64,000 nucleotides of DNA from Leptospira fletcheri. GTDB lineage: Bacteria > Spirochaetota > Leptospiria > Leptospirales > Leptospiraceae. Of the stretch, positions 9,086 through 18,287 are shown one piece after another. The DNA is taken from the NCBI RefSeq assembly GCF_004769195.1, contig NZ_RQET01000014.1:140302-204301 (forward strand), in the 5' to 3' direction. The position numbers and the translations under genes are program-made. Every line of letters starts with the position of its first letter. The stretch's first letter is position 1. The notes under the pieces are model-generated. The model had not been told where the DNA came from, did not search any database, and saw only the letters and a list, made by a program, of their open reading frames with translations.

Positions 9086-10456
9086 ATTTTTCTCGTTGTC
9101 CGAAATCCAGACGGCGAACTGAATTTAAAGGAGGAAGATTCCTCCTTTCACCTCCACTCCCAACAAAATCCCAGAAAAGAAGGCGACCGAATCGCACATT
9201 CTTTTCCTCCTCCCTCTCCTAACCAAGAACTTGTTCTATTTATTGGAATCGGTTGCGGCTATCATATTCTCCCGTATGTACAGTCCGTCTCATTTTCCTT
9301 TCCCGTATTTTGCTTAGAGCCGTTGCCGGAACTGGAATCCCTTTTAGGAGAGCGCCTAAGGGAAGAAATCGGCGAAATTCCGGTCTGCTTCGGATGGAAG
9401 AATTTCCTGGGACTTCCCCAATCCGACTGGTTGCCGCAGGGAACCAAATCGATAAAAATCTGTCTCCATCCGGCCTATGCGCGGAAATTTCCCGAACTTT
9501 CCCGGGAGATTTTGGAAACGTTTAGAAACTTCAGTCCTCAGGATGAAAACAGAAGAGCAAAAACGGAATTCGGCAGACTTTGGGTACACAATTATTTTCG
9601 GCATGCCAGGATGTACCAGGACCGTCCGGATTCCTACCGCTGGATCTCTCGGAAATTGCCTAAGAGACCCAAGGAAATCGGTTGCTTTGCGGGAGCTTCC
9701 CCGAATCTGGAAACGGAAGAGGATTGGCTGAGAGAACATCGGTCCAAAATCTTTCTGCTCTCTTCGGACACGAGTCTAGGTTTTTTACTTTCCCGGAAAA
9801 TATTTCCCGACGCAGTACTTTCCCTGGATAGTGGAAGAGGAACTGGATTCCATTTTCCGATGGATTTTCCGCCTGAAATTCCTGTGGTCACCTGGCTCGG
9901 GGGGTCGGCGAGGATTTTCGACCTTCCGAATCCGAAATGGCTGTATTTTTCCACTCATCCCCTGGACCAATTTTCTCGCTCCGCATTCTTTCCTTCGGGT
10001 CCTCTTCTGGAAAACCCTACACTGAATCTTGTCGGAATGGCGGTTTCGGTTTTCGAAGCCCTTGGTTTCGGGTCTTGTATCTGGAAAGGTTTCGACTTTC
10101 GGAGAGAATCGGGCAAAACCCATTGCAGAGGAACAGGGTACGAGAGATACGACCGCTTCTTTTTGGAAAGAAAAGAAAGCATGTTCCGAAGGAGATACAT
10201 TTCGGAAAAAAAATGGGAACGCAGGAAGGCGGTACTTGAACTCTGGGAGGAATGGAGTCCCCTTCCCTTTCTCTCAAACGTACCGGAAGAGGCGGAAGTT
10301 TCTTCGGAATGGAAACTCGCTCTTTCCGCAGCCCCGCCGAAATTTCCGGGAACGGGAAATTTCTGGAGAAAAGCGGACGCAATCCTGGTCGAATTTCCTT
10401 CCGAAGTCCGTTCCATTTTGGAGAGACAAAGTCGGATTCTAGACGGAACGGTTTAG
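9086..10456 (+). CDS. Maf/MptE-like (DUF115) protein; start codon non-canonical or unresolved
   Basis: The centre has the family's features: 'GCFAGASPNLE' (the G-x-S-L-type loop) and 'SSDTSLGFLLSRKIFPDAVLSLD', typical of 6-hydroxymethylpterin-pyrophosphokinase-like and motility accessory factor (flagellin glycosylation) proteins. The nearest ordinary start in frame is TTG 9323, but the 80 codons before it read as good protein, including 'FIGIGCGYHILPYVQS' and 'FCLEPLPELESLL', the N-terminal motif expected of Maf proteins. No ATG, GTG or TTG occurs in frame between the upstream stop (9080-9082) and 9323. ATT at 9086, with AGGA at 9072-9075, is the best candidate, giving 456 residues. A sequencing error or stop read-through is an alternative. 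Role in flagellin glycosylation is inference. Confidence 0.68.
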   Translation: MFLVVRNPDGELNLKEEDSSFHLHSQQNPRKEGDRIAHSFPPPSPNQELVLFIGIGCGYHILPYVQSVSFSFPVFCLEPLPELESLLGERLREEIGEIPVCFGWKNFLGLPQSDWLPQGTKSIKICLHPAYARKFPELSREILETFRNFSPQDENRRAKTEFGRLWVHNYFRHARMYQDRPDSYRWISRKLPKRPKEIGCFAGASPNLETEEDWLREHRSKIFLLSSDTSLGFLLSRKIFPDAVLSLDSGRGTGFHFPMDFPPEIPVVTWLGGSARIFDLPNPKWLYFSTHPLDQFSRSAFFPSGPLLENPTLNLVGMAVSVFEALGFGSCIWKGFDFRRESGKTHCRGTGYERYDRFFLERKESMFRRRYISEKKWERRKAVLELWEEWSPLPFLSNVPEEAEVSSEWKLALSAAPPKFPGTGNFWRKADAILVEFPSEVRSILERQSRILDGTV

Positions 10457-10494
10457 GGATTCCGGGCTCCGAACTCTTTCGCGAATTCTTCTTA

Positions 10495-10522
10495 TTGACA
10501 TTCTTGGAATAGTCTCCAAAAT
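10495..10522 (+). promoter_or_regulatory. Predicted promoter of the response regulator operon
   Basis: A perfect TTGACA (10495-10500) is separated by 16 nt from CAAAAT (10517-10522, four of six matches to TATAAT). It lies in the 110-nt gap before the response regulator ATG at 10567, giving a leader of about 38 nt with AGGA close to the start. Confidence 0.42.
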
Positions 10523-10566
10523 TCTATAGTTCCGGGAAATCGACTCGTCCCCCAGGTCTTAGGAAT

Positions 10567-11055
10567 ATGAATAAAGGTTACATTATTTGTGTCGATGATG
10601 AAGTATCGGTTCTGGAAACACTCCAGGAGCAGCTACATAACGAATTCGGAAAGACCCACGAAATCGAAACCGCGAGGAGCGCGGAGGAAGCCTTAGCTCT
10701 TTTAGAGGAAATCCAGAATTCGGGTTTCGTGATAGAAGTCATTATCACGGACCAGGTCATGCCTGGGATGAAAGGTGCCGATTTTCTGGAGGCTGTCCAC
10801 AAAAAGTCTCCCGATTCGATCAAAATCCTACTGACCGGACAAGCCGGTCTGGATTCGGCCATCCATGCCATAAATTTCGGAGGGCTAAGCAGGTACGTAG
10901 AAAAGCCCTGGAATATCGAGGACCTGAGCAAGGACATTCGGTCCTTGATCGAGAAGTTCCGTCAAAATCTGGAGAACCAACATCTTGTCAATGAACTCAA
11001 CCGCAGAATCAAGGAACTCGAAGAAGAGAATCGAAAACTCCAACAGACCGACTGA
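10567..11055 (+). CDS. Single-domain response regulator with C-terminal coiled coil
   Basis: The 162-residue protein is a CheY-like receiver: acidic pair Asp10/Asp11, phospho-acceptor Asp62 in '[12 protein letters not shown]', switch Thr90 and Lys113 in 'VEKPW'. The 'L-T-G-x-A' and 'Y-x-x-K-P-W' wording resembles receivers of the RpfG class. Instead of an effector domain, residues 125-162 form a Glu/Lys/Leu-rich coiled coil, so output is probably through protein binding or dimerisation. No histidine kinase is adjacent. The HEAT-repeat gene follows and its reading frame begins inside this gene's 3' end, suggesting co-expression. Confidence 0.92.
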   Translation: MNKGYIICVDDEVSVLETLQEQLHNEFGKTHEIETARSAEEALALLEEIQNSGFVIEVIITDQVMPGMKGADFLEAVHKKSPDSIKILLTGQAGLDSAIHAINFGGLSRYVEKPWNIEDLSKDIRSLIEKFRQNLENQHLVNELNRRIKELEEENRKLQQTD

Positions 11056-12322
11056 AGGAAAAAGAAGGAAAGAAATCGGTATTTCCGTTTTCTTCCGGAA
11101 TTTCTGCCTTGCTCTCGTCATGACCCTTGCTTTGCTCTTCGTCTCCCGAGCCGAAGCGGGCGCCAAAGAGCCTCCGAAGCCGAAATACACCGCAGAACAA
11201 ATCAAAAAGAAGAAGGAAGTACTTCTTCAAATTCTAAAATACGGAACCACCAAAGAGCGAGCCGGTGCTCTCCGGGAACTCGAGGATTTTCCGAAGGAGG
11301 ACGCGGGAGAACTTTACGATCTCGTCGGCGTCATCCTTTCCAAGGATCCGGATTGGTCCATGCGCATCTATGCATTGCGCATCTGTGGAACCCTGGAACT
11401 TACCAATTTCGAGGACAAGATCGTCGCTCTTCTAAAAAGCGACCAACAAGAGATCTCTAAAGAAGCGATATACGTAACCAAAAAACTCAAGTTTCAGTCC
11501 GCGATCCCTACTTTGACCGAACTCCTAAAAACGCAGGATTTTACCAAAAACTCGAATTATACGATCGCCCTCATAGATACGTTAGCGGAATTCCCCGAGG
11601 CAACGGACGCTTTTCAGACATTGGAGTCCAGATTTCAGGAAAAATTCAACGACCCGGAACTCCGCGCACAAACCGCTCTGTACTTCGGAAAAGTAAAAAA
11701 CGGATCCGTGGAAAACCTGCTGATCTCTACGTTTAAGGACGATAAGGAACCGATCACGATCCGGGCGTACAGCGTCAATTCCCTAGGAAAAATGAAGTCG
11801 AAGGATGCAATCCAACCGATGACGGAATTATTGGCCAAGATCCGGAACCTAAAGTCGAAGACCGACGTCCAGGATTACCAGGCCTTAAAAATCCATATCA
11901 TCACCGCCTTGGTCTCGTTAGGAGACAAGGACATTATAGAAGAATTATATTCGTTGGCGAGAGACGACGATGCGGTGGTTCGCTTGAGAGCCATCAAACA
12001 TTTGGCGGAAACGGAAGACCCGGCCGTCTTAGAAATCCTGGAATACAAAGCCCAGAGGGATCCGAGCGAAAAAGTGAAACGGGCGGCGCAGAACGCTTTG
12101 AACCAGCTTAAGAAAAAGATTTCTCCCGACTTCGTCCCTCCCGCCGCCGAGAAACCACGTGAGCCTTCCGGCATCAAACGATACAATTCTCGCCGACCTT
12201 CTTCCTCACGGGAAGAATCTCCTGCAAGAACGGATGCAGGTTCTCCCTCTTCCTCTGACAAAAAACCGGATGCCGCTCCCCAAGGCGGCAGCGGCGAGTC
12301 CGAGGACTTAGAGGACCAATAG
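10991..12322 (+). CDS. Exported HEAT-repeat protein
   Basis: The product (up to 443 residues) contains a run of HEAT/PBS-lyase-like helical pairs ('[11 protein letters not shown]', '[14 protein letters not shown]', '[12 protein letters not shown]', '[11 protein letters not shown]', '[12 protein letters not shown]') from about residue 85 to 370, followed by a Pro/Ser/Glu-rich low-complexity tail. A hydrophobic export signal '[19 protein letters not shown]' lies 35 residues in from the first ATG, unusually deep. The start is unclear: ATG 10991 and TTG 10985 lie inside the upstream gene without a ribosome-binding site, ATG 11120 leaves no basic n-region, and the only good Shine-Dalgarno (AAGGA at 11065-11069) precedes ATC 11075. 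Probably a periplasmic scaffold; partner unknown. Confidence 0.8.
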   Translation: MNSTAESRNSKKRIENSNRPTEGKRRKEIGISVFFRNFCLALVMTLALLFVSRAEAGAKEPPKPKYTAEQIKKKKEVLLQILKYGTTKERAGALRELEDFPKEDAGELYDLVGVILSKDPDWSMRIYALRICGTLELTNFEDKIVALLKSDQQEISKEAIYVTKKLKFQSAIPTLTELLKTQDFTKNSNYTIALIDTLAEFPEATDAFQTLESRFQEKFNDPELRAQTALYFGKVKNGSVENLLISTFKDDKEPITIRAYSVNSLGKMKSKDAIQPMTELLAKIRNLKSKTDVQDYQALKIHIITALVSLGDKDIIEELYSLARDDDAVVRLRAIKHLAETEDPAVLEILEYKAQRDPSEKVKRAAQNALNQLKKKISPDFVPPAAEKPREPSGIKRYNSRRPSSSREESPARTDAGSPSSSDKKPDAAPQGGSGESEDLEDQ

Positions 12323-12323
12323 G

Positions 12324-12821
12324 ATGCTCGGATTCCGGGGGAAACTCGTGGGCGCACTGTATTTTGCCGCCTTAACGATTTCCTCCGCCGAAGTGGCTGG
12401 CGAACCCGCTGCGAATACCTATCGGGGAACGATTCCTTTGGAATCCCCCCGCTCTTCCGATTTAAAATCCGCTTTAAGCGAAGGGAATCCGAATTTTCCG
12501 GAAAACATCCGACTGTTCTTCCAAGGGACGGAGGGAAATTACGCCGTGTTTTATGATTGGAACGGACATACGTTTTATTACCAATATAGGGAAAACAAAT
12601 TCGATCGACGGCTGCGAAAGTACGTATCCAGACTCTCGAACGGAGCTGCGTACGAAGTTTCCGGAGAATATGTAGGTGTTTTCGTTTTTGAAAATAAGGT
12701 GGTCCGAAGATTCAAAAAGAAAGGCGAGGATTCCCTGGCCGACAAAAAGGAAAGGCAATCGATTCCCGTCTTTAGATTGAAGGCCTACAAGGAACTCATC
12801 GTCGAGGATATCCTGTTTTGA
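12324..12821 (+). CDS. Exported protein of unknown function
   Basis: The 165-residue protein begins 1 nt after the HEAT gene stop (TAG-G-ATG), so it is translated with it. It has a signal peptide (hydrophobic residues 8-26, 'VGALYFAALTISSAEVAGE'). The mature part is rich in Tyr, Arg and Lys with an alternating beta-type pattern ('YAVFYDWNGHTFYYQYREN', 'YEVSGEYVGVFVFEN'). I recognise no domain. It is followed by a second exported gene with a 4-nt overlap, so RR, HEAT protein and these two are likely one operon. Confidence 0.7.
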   Translation: MLGFRGKLVGALYFAALTISSAEVAGEPAANTYRGTIPLESPRSSDLKSALSEGNPNFPENIRLFFQGTEGNYAVFYDWNGHTFYYQYRENKFDRRLRKYVSRLSNGAAYEVSGEYVGVFVFENKVVRRFKKKGEDSLADKKERQSIPVFRLKAYKELIVEDILF

Positions 12822-13333
12822 ATGGAATCGCGACTTTATCCGCAATTTCTATAATATTCTCGCTTCCTTTACTCGGGCTACTTTCCGTACCCTTGGATCC
12901 AGACCAAAAAGTATACGATCGGGACGAGATTTTCAGGGAGAATTTCCTCACGATCTCCTTTCCGGAAAAGGCCCTGGTCCGTACGGAATCCAGAAAGAGA
13001 TGGAGAGCGGTTCCGCTAAAGGATAGGCAGTGGATTCTCATCTGGAGAAAATTGGATAGGGCCGGAGAATTCGAAAATGCGAAGGAATCCGTCTTAAGCG
13101 TTTTTCCCGAAAAACCGGCGGAAACGTTTTCCGTCGGCGGCACGGAGATCCTGCGTTGGACAAAAGAGGATGTTTCGGGCGGGAATCCGCTCAAAATCTA
13201 TTTCTTTTTAATCCGCCAAGGAGATTCGGCTTATACAGTATACGTGGCCATGTACCGGGAACGGCAGGATTTAAACGAAAGGTTCGCATCTCCGGAAAGA
13301 TATGTGTCCTCTCCCAAAGAAACTCCGAAATGA
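12818..13333 (+). CDS. Exported protein of unknown function (TTG start)
   Basis: The 171-residue frame starts at TTG 12818, overlapping the previous stop codon as TTGA. There is no alternative ATG in this frame near the signal sequence. Residues 5-24 are a hydrophobic signal ('ATLSAISIIFSLPLLGLLSV'). The mature domain is mixed charge with no recognised motif. It is the last gene before the CAT tRNA, and the operon could read through into that tRNA because the gap is only 38 nt and I see no terminator in it. Confidence 0.68.
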   Translation: MNGIATLSAISIIFSLPLLGLLSVPLDPDQKVYDRDEIFRENFLTISFPEKALVRTESRKRWRAVPLKDRQWILIWRKLDRAGEFENAKESVLSVFPEKPAETFSVGGTEILRWTKEDVSGGNPLKIYFFLIRQGDSAYTVYVAMYRERQDLNERFASPERYVSSPKETPK

Positions 13334-13370
13334 CTTGAAAGGCTTTGCCTCCGGAAAAAACTGGATCGGT

Positions 13371-13766
<396 letters not shown>

Positions 13767-13881
13767 TACTTAAATTATAAAAATCTTTTTTCCTAAAAAA
13801 CCCTTTCTCTCCCCCAAAAGGATTAGTTTCGAATACGAATCCAGATTGCGCAGAAAGGACCGGAATTAAAAAATTAGCCGT

Positions 13882-15759
13882 ATGGAACAGACCGTAGTGA
13901 AAAAGGTCAGCCCCAAAACCCGCAGGAAAGGCAACGATTACAACGTCAGTCCTGACGATATTTATATTTTTCCGTTAACGGATGCAACGAACGCTTTCCT
14001 GCAAAAAGTCTGGAACTCCTTCGTGAATAAGATGGTGGCGATGACTCTGCCGAACGGAAAGCCGGTGTTTCAATATGCGATCTTCGAATCCATCCAAGGA
14101 AAAAATCTGAAGATCGTCGCTTCCGCCACGCACTTTAAAATGAAAGAAGTGGCAGACAGGGTCGGACTCCAAAGCATAGAGGAATTCATCCGAAATACGA
14201 TTCCGATTTCCATACAGGATGCCGGAAATCTTTCCGCCAGATATTTGAGGGAAGCGATTCTCTCCGTGGAAAAAAAGGCCAGGCCGGAAGTCTATTTTCA
14301 TAGCCTAAACGACGAAAGGATCCACCCCAACTTAAAAAAACTTTTAACCGAGACCATGAATTACGCCGCCGGAATTCCTCTCTTCGTAAAGGGCTTTCCG
14401 ATCGGAATGCTCTGGGGAATCCGCCGGGATAATATGACCGAGGACCAGGAGGAGGAAGTCCGCCAACAGCTTTATTCCTTATACGACGTCATCGACTTCG
14501 TAATTTCCAAGGAAATGGGATCCAAAGGGGATCCCTATTATGCGCGCAAGAATATAGAAAAATCCGACCTGAATTCCCGGGCCAAAAACCTTTTTTATAC
14601 GAGAGGATACGGACAAAACGATCCGGTTACTACGATCGTGTTCGATTCCCATACATACCACCGATCTTATCGATTGGACGCCAGCTATATCATTCCTTCC
14701 GGAGACGGCTTTTCCGTCAGCCTGAAGCGTTTCGAACCCAAGGACAAAAACGATACCGGAATCAATCTGCTTCTGATTCCTGGCTTCTTCTGTAGGCGAT
14801 CCGTAATGGACAAAGTGGCTCGGGAGCTGGCTCTGAAACACGGATACAGAGTCTTTTCTATGGATATGAGAGGTCGATCGAGACGCACCCTTCCCCCGTT
14901 CGGCATCCGGGAAGGATGGACCGTCGACGACTTCATCCAGGAAGACTTTCCCGCAGTGTTACAATGGATTCAGGAAAACTTCCCGAATGAGAAGCTGGTC
15001 GCAGTGGGTCATAGCATGGGAGGAATGATTCCTCGTTTTTATTCGGCAGCTTACGAAGAAATCGTCCGGAAAAGAAAGGATTCCCCTCTTCCTCTTCCCA
15101 AACCGGAGGAGATCCTTTCCGGAATCGTTTCCATCACTTCCCCGAACTTTATCCGTCTCCAGGCCCAAATTCCTGGGCTGGATGTTTTGAAAATGGGTTT
15201 AAAATTGGTCCCTTCCAAGACCATTTCCGATTTCCTGTTCGACCTGACTTCGTTTTCTCTTCAGACCACTCTCCCCACCGTGGACCTGAATAAGTTTTTC
15301 AAATTCCTCTTGGGATTACATTCCTCTCTCCGGGCGGTGTCCTTCGACCTCCACACAAAAGTCGTGAATCTTCGGGACTTCGTGGGTTACAGGCAGATTT
15401 CTCCGCCGGAATGGTATTTTTTAATCGAAGACATTTTTTGCGAGGAATCCACCAAAGTAGTACTGCAATTCCTCAGATCCCAACTCAGCCAGGACCATTC
15501 CTTTCTTTCTTATGACGGAAATCTGGACTATACCGCTTTACAAAAGAATCTCAAAATTCCTTTGCTTTCGATTTTAGGTTCCTTAGACAAAGTCGTTCCC
15601 AGCGAAACCATCAAGGCCGATCTCGCCGCTCTTCCACACGAAAAAAACCAGATTCTTTCCTACGAACAGGGACATTTGGGAATCGTTTTCCACATGCCTG
15701 TGGTCAGAGAAATGTGCTCCGAAATCGATTCTTGGATCCGCAGATTAGACTCGACCTGA
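13882..15759 (+). CDS. Alpha/beta-hydrolase with a large N-terminal extension
   Basis: The 625-residue protein has a C-terminal alpha/beta-hydrolase fold from about residue 260: oxyanion strand 'NLLLIPGFFCRRS', nucleophile elbow 'VGHSMGGM' with Ser378, and a late 'EQGHLGIVF' that supplies the catalytic His near residue 603. The first 250 residues match no family I recognise; they look globular and soluble, with no signal peptide or membrane segment. Substrate is unknown; the large lipase-like cap ('LPLPKPEEILSGIVSITSPNF') would suit a lipid or polyester ester bond. A coiled-coil/phasin-like gene lies 700 nt downstream, so a role in storage-lipid or polyester turnover is possible but speculative. 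Confidence 0.85.
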   Translation: MEQTVVKKVSPKTRRKGNDYNVSPDDIYIFPLTDATNAFLQKVWNSFVNKMVAMTLPNGKPVFQYAIFESIQGKNLKIVASATHFKMKEVADRVGLQSIEEFIRNTIPISIQDAGNLSARYLREAILSVEKKARPEVYFHSLNDERIHPNLKKLLTETMNYAAGIPLFVKGFPIGMLWGIRRDNMTEDQEEEVRQQLYSLYDVIDFVISKEMGSKGDPYYARKNIEKSDLNSRAKNLFYTRGYGQNDPVTTIVFDSHTYHRSYRLDASYIIPSGDGFSVSLKRFEPKDKNDTGINLLLIPGFFCRRSVMDKVARELALKHGYRVFSMDMRGRSRRTLPPFGIREGWTVDDFIQEDFPAVLQWIQENFPNEKLVAVGHSMGGMIPRFYSAAYEEIVRKRKDSPLPLPKPEEILSGIVSITSPNFIRLQAQIPGLDVLKMGLKLVPSKTISDFLFDLTSFSLQTTLPTVDLNKFFKFLLGLHSSLRAVSFDLHTKVVNLRDFVGYRQISPPEWYFLIEDIFCEESTKVVLQFLRSQLSQDHSFLSYDGNLDYTALQKNLKIPLLSILGSLDKVVPSETIKADLAALPHEKNQILSYEQGHLGIVFHMPVVREMCSEIDSWIRRLDST

Positions 15760-15777
15760 ACCGTCGGTTTAGAAGGC

Positions 15778-15806
15778 TTGACATTTCGGAAATCGAAAGA
15801 TAGGGT
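15778..15806 (+). promoter_or_regulatory. Predicted promoter with very short leader before the bifunctional nuclease gene
   Basis: TTGACA (15778-15783), a 17-nt spacer and TAGGGT (15801-15806) fit sigma-70 spacing exactly. Transcription would start near 15813, only about 5 nt before the ATG at 15818, leaving AGGA (15813-15816) at the very 5' end of the message. Confidence 0.5.
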
Positions 15807-15817
15807 CTAATCTAGGA

Positions 15818-16393
15818 ATGGATTTAATAGAAGCGAACATTTACAATATTTCTCTAACCAATGTCGGATTCGCAGTATTCCTAAAAGCAAAAGACGACTC
15901 GGATCAAAGGGTCGTGCCCATTTTTATCGGCCCCCTCGAAACCCATTCGATCACGTCCGTTTTAGAAGGCACCAAGCCTCCCCGCCCCATGACCCACGAT
16001 TTGATGACCATCCTTTTGACGACTCTAGGAATCCAAATCGTAAAGATCGCGATCGAGGAAATCATAGACAATACGTTCTACGCCAAAATCACCCTTAGGA
16101 AGGACGAAGAACTGATCGTTCTGGATGCCCGACCAAGCGATTCGATCGCGCTCGCTCTCCGTGCCAGCGCCCCCATTTACCTCGCCAAGAAAGTGATCGA
16201 AGAAGCCGGAATCGTAATGAAGGATGATGAAATTCCCGGAGAAACCATCGGGAAGGAAAAAATTTCCCAACTTCCTAAGTCGCAATTGGAAATCCTGCAA
16301 GATTCTCTGGATAACGCTCTGAAGGCGGAGGATTACGAAACCGCTGCAAAGATCCGGGACCAGATCCGCAAAATGTTGGAAAATCCCTCCTAA
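15818..16393 (+). CDS. Bifunctional nuclease domain protein with UVR motif
   Basis: The 191-residue protein has an N-terminal DUF151 (bifunctional nuclease, BFN) domain, residues 1-135, with 'FAVFLKAKDDSDQRVVPIFI', 'RPMTHDLM' and 'DARPSDSIALALR', all typical of the family. Residues 155-190 carry a UvrB/UvrC (UVR) motif ('LQDSLDNALKAEDYETAAKI'), a helical hairpin used for contact with UvrC-like or ClpC-like partners. This architecture is common in bacteria. The natural substrate in bacteria is not settled. A near-consensus promoter sits immediately upstream, so it is transcribed separately from the hydrolase. Confidence 0.92.
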   Translation: MDLIEANIYNISLTNVGFAVFLKAKDDSDQRVVPIFIGPLETHSITSVLEGTKPPRPMTHDLMTILLTTLGIQIVKIAIEEIIDNTFYAKITLRKDEELIVLDARPSDSIALALRASAPIYLAKKVIEEAGIVMKDDEIPGETIGKEKISQLPKSQLEILQDSLDNALKAEDYETAAKIRDQIRKMLENPS

Positions 16394-16477
16394 AACGAAA
16401 GATTACTCTCCCTGCGATTTAGCTTGATGAATTCGGAATCGACCGGTATTCTGGGACGCCGTGCGAGGAGGATCGCC

Positions 16478-16834
16478 ATGGAAAAAGTCTTAATGGATAT
16501 CTTAAATGCCGGCATAGCCGCATTCCAGTCTGGGGAAGGAAAGATCAAACAATCCGTCCACGATTTGGAAAAACTCTACGAGGAATTGCGGGCCAAGGGT
16601 GCGCAAAACCAATCGGAGCAAGCGAATCGCCTTCGGGATCTGATCCAAAAAACGATCACCGACGCTCAATCTAAATTGCAAAGCGCGAACTCCGAAACGA
16701 CCGCGATTTACCAGCAACTGAAGGAGAATTTTCAAAAAATCTCCTCGCAGGTAAACGAGATACTTCCGGAAGACCTAAAGGCTAAGGCAAAATCCGCGAT
16801 AGAAGAGCTCAACAAACTTAGCCAAAAAAAGTAG
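16478..16834 (+). CDS. Small helical protein, phasin-like
   Basis: I chose ATG 16478 because it has a strong GAGGAGG (16466-16472); a longer in-frame start at 16424 lacks one. The 118-residue product is almost entirely amphipathic helix ('GKIKQSVHDLEKLYEELR', 'TITDAQSKLQSANSET', 'KAKSAIEELNKLSQKK'), rich in Ala, Gln, Lys and Glu, with no Cys or Trp. This matches the phasin/polyhydroxyalkanoate-granule-associated superfamily, but such patterns are easily mimicked by any coiled coil. Cytoplasmic. It lies 84 nt after the nuclease gene in the same direction. Confidence 0.72.
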   Translation: MEKVLMDILNAGIAAFQSGEGKIKQSVHDLEKLYEELRAKGAQNQSEQANRLRDLIQKTITDAQSKLQSANSETTAIYQQLKENFQKISSQVNEILPEDLKAKAKSAIEELNKLSQKK

Positions 16835-16939
16835 GTTCCGCGAATCCTCCTGGGTGCCGAAAAATTCGGGACAAAGAAGACTCGGCTCAAAAAATAGGCA
16901 ATACGATTCGGTCCTTGCCGATTCTTGTACCGCTCGAAT

Positions 16940-18247
16940 ATGAACCCACCCATGAGGAAACATTCCTTCATCTTAGTTCTTACAGTATTCATTGATATGA
17001 TGGGGTTTTCCCTCATCTTCCCGATCTTTCCCGAAACCCTGAACCATTTCCTCGCCCAAGCCGGAGATCCTCTCTTGGACCTTCTTGCAAGTTGGACTTC
17101 CCGGTTGCTGGACAGTTCCGCTCACGATTGGAAACTTTTCGTTGCTTTATTCGGAGGGATCGTCGCCAGTCTCTACTCCGTTTTACAGTTCCTGTTCTCT
17201 CCGATTTGGGGAAAACTTTCGGACCGGACCGGTCGGAGACCCGTGTTAGTATTTACCTGCACGGGCAGCTTCGTCGGCTATTTGGTATGGCTCTCGTCGG
17301 GTAGCTTTTCCTTTTTCGTACTTTCTAGAGTAATCACCGGACTCATGGGAGGGAATATTTCCGTGGCTACGGCAGCCATGGCGGATTCCACGGAGGAAAA
17401 AGATAGAGCAAAAGGAATGGGAATGATCGGTGCGGGAATCGGACTCGGCTTCATCGCGGGACCGTCCATAGGAGGAATTCTTGCTCATACCGATCCTTCG
17501 GTTTTGATTCCGTTCCTTCCTTGGTCAAAGATGACCGTATTCCCTTCCGTCGCTCTGGCGGCGACCGCTGCGGCTCTGATCAACCTACTTTTCGTCGTTT
17601 TCCGTTTCCGGGAAACTCTCCCCGTATCGCTGAGAAGAAAACCGGAAGGAAGGTTGCATCCTATATTAGGAGTATTTGATATAGGTTCGCGCGACGTCCT
17701 TTGGATCAGTATGTTGAATTTTCTATTCTTATTTTTCTTTTCCGGATTCGAATTCTCGCTGAACTTCTATTTGGACCAATTTTTGGGATTTAAACCGATG
17801 GAAATCGGTTACACCTTCGTTTATATAGGCCTGATCATCGTGTTGGTACAAGGCGGAATCATCCGGCGTATCAGCGGAAAAGTGCCGGAAAAAAGCATCG
17901 GAATGTTTGCCGGATCCATGCTTGTGATCGGCTTTCTTCTGCTCTCCTTCACGGATTCGAAAACCCAACTCTTCCTATCTCTAACCTTTTTGGCGATAGG
18001 CAGCGCCTTTTTAAACCCCGCCGTTTCGGCCATGGTCTCCTTGTTCTCCCCTGCCCAGGACCAGGGAAAAAATTTGGGGATTTTGAGAAGCCTAGGTTCC
18101 CTAGGAAGAGGAATTTCGCCGGTCGCTTTCAGTTTGGTATATTCCCAGAAGGGACCCCAAATTTCCTTCCTAGTTTCCGGAATTTTAAGCGCTTTATTCC
18201 TATTCTTCTTTTGGTTCGTACGACAACCGAAACGCCATCAATCTTAA
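16940..18247 (+). CDS. Major facilitator superfamily transporter
   Basis: The 435-residue protein has twelve hydrophobic segments and the MFS loop 2-3 motif in 'GKLSDRTGRRPVLVF', with the family-typical first helix 'VLTVFIDMMGFSLIFPIFP' and 'GFIAGPSIGGIL' in helix 5, most like the TetA/drug:H+ antiporter (DHA1) branch. An insertion of about 30 residues between helix 1 and helix 2 ('ETLNHFLAQAGDPLLDLL', then 'TSRLLDSSAHDWK') is unusual. Inner membrane; substrate unknown. ATG 16940 was preferred; TTG 16925 and ATG 16952 are in frame and none has a clear ribosome-binding site. Confidence 0.9.
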   Translation: MNPPMRKHSFILVLTVFIDMMGFSLIFPIFPETLNHFLAQAGDPLLDLLASWTSRLLDSSAHDWKLFVALFGGIVASLYSVLQFLFSPIWGKLSDRTGRRPVLVFTCTGSFVGYLVWLSSGSFSFFVLSRVITGLMGGNISVATAAMADSTEEKDRAKGMGMIGAGIGLGFIAGPSIGGILAHTDPSVLIPFLPWSKMTVFPSVALAATAAALINLLFVVFRFRETLPVSLRRKPEGRLHPILGVFDIGSRDVLWISMLNFLFLFFFSGFEFSLNFYLDQFLGFKPMEIGYTFVYIGLIIVLVQGGIIRRISGKVPEKSIGMFAGSMLVIGFLLLSFTDSKTQLFLSLTFLAIGSAFLNPAVSAMVSLFSPAQDQGKNLGILRSLGSLGRGISPVAFSLVYSQKGPQISFLVSGILSALFLFFFWFVRQPKRHQS

Positions 18248-18287
18248 AGAAAGATCCGAGAATTTCCTAAGTTTTCAAACTTCAGGA

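Noticed and set aside
9127..9148. Rho-independent terminator of the omega-like gene
   Set aside because: The palindrome is perfect but only TTT follows before CACC, and the sequence reads through as part of the Maf-like protein, so I list it as an in-gene hairpin instead.
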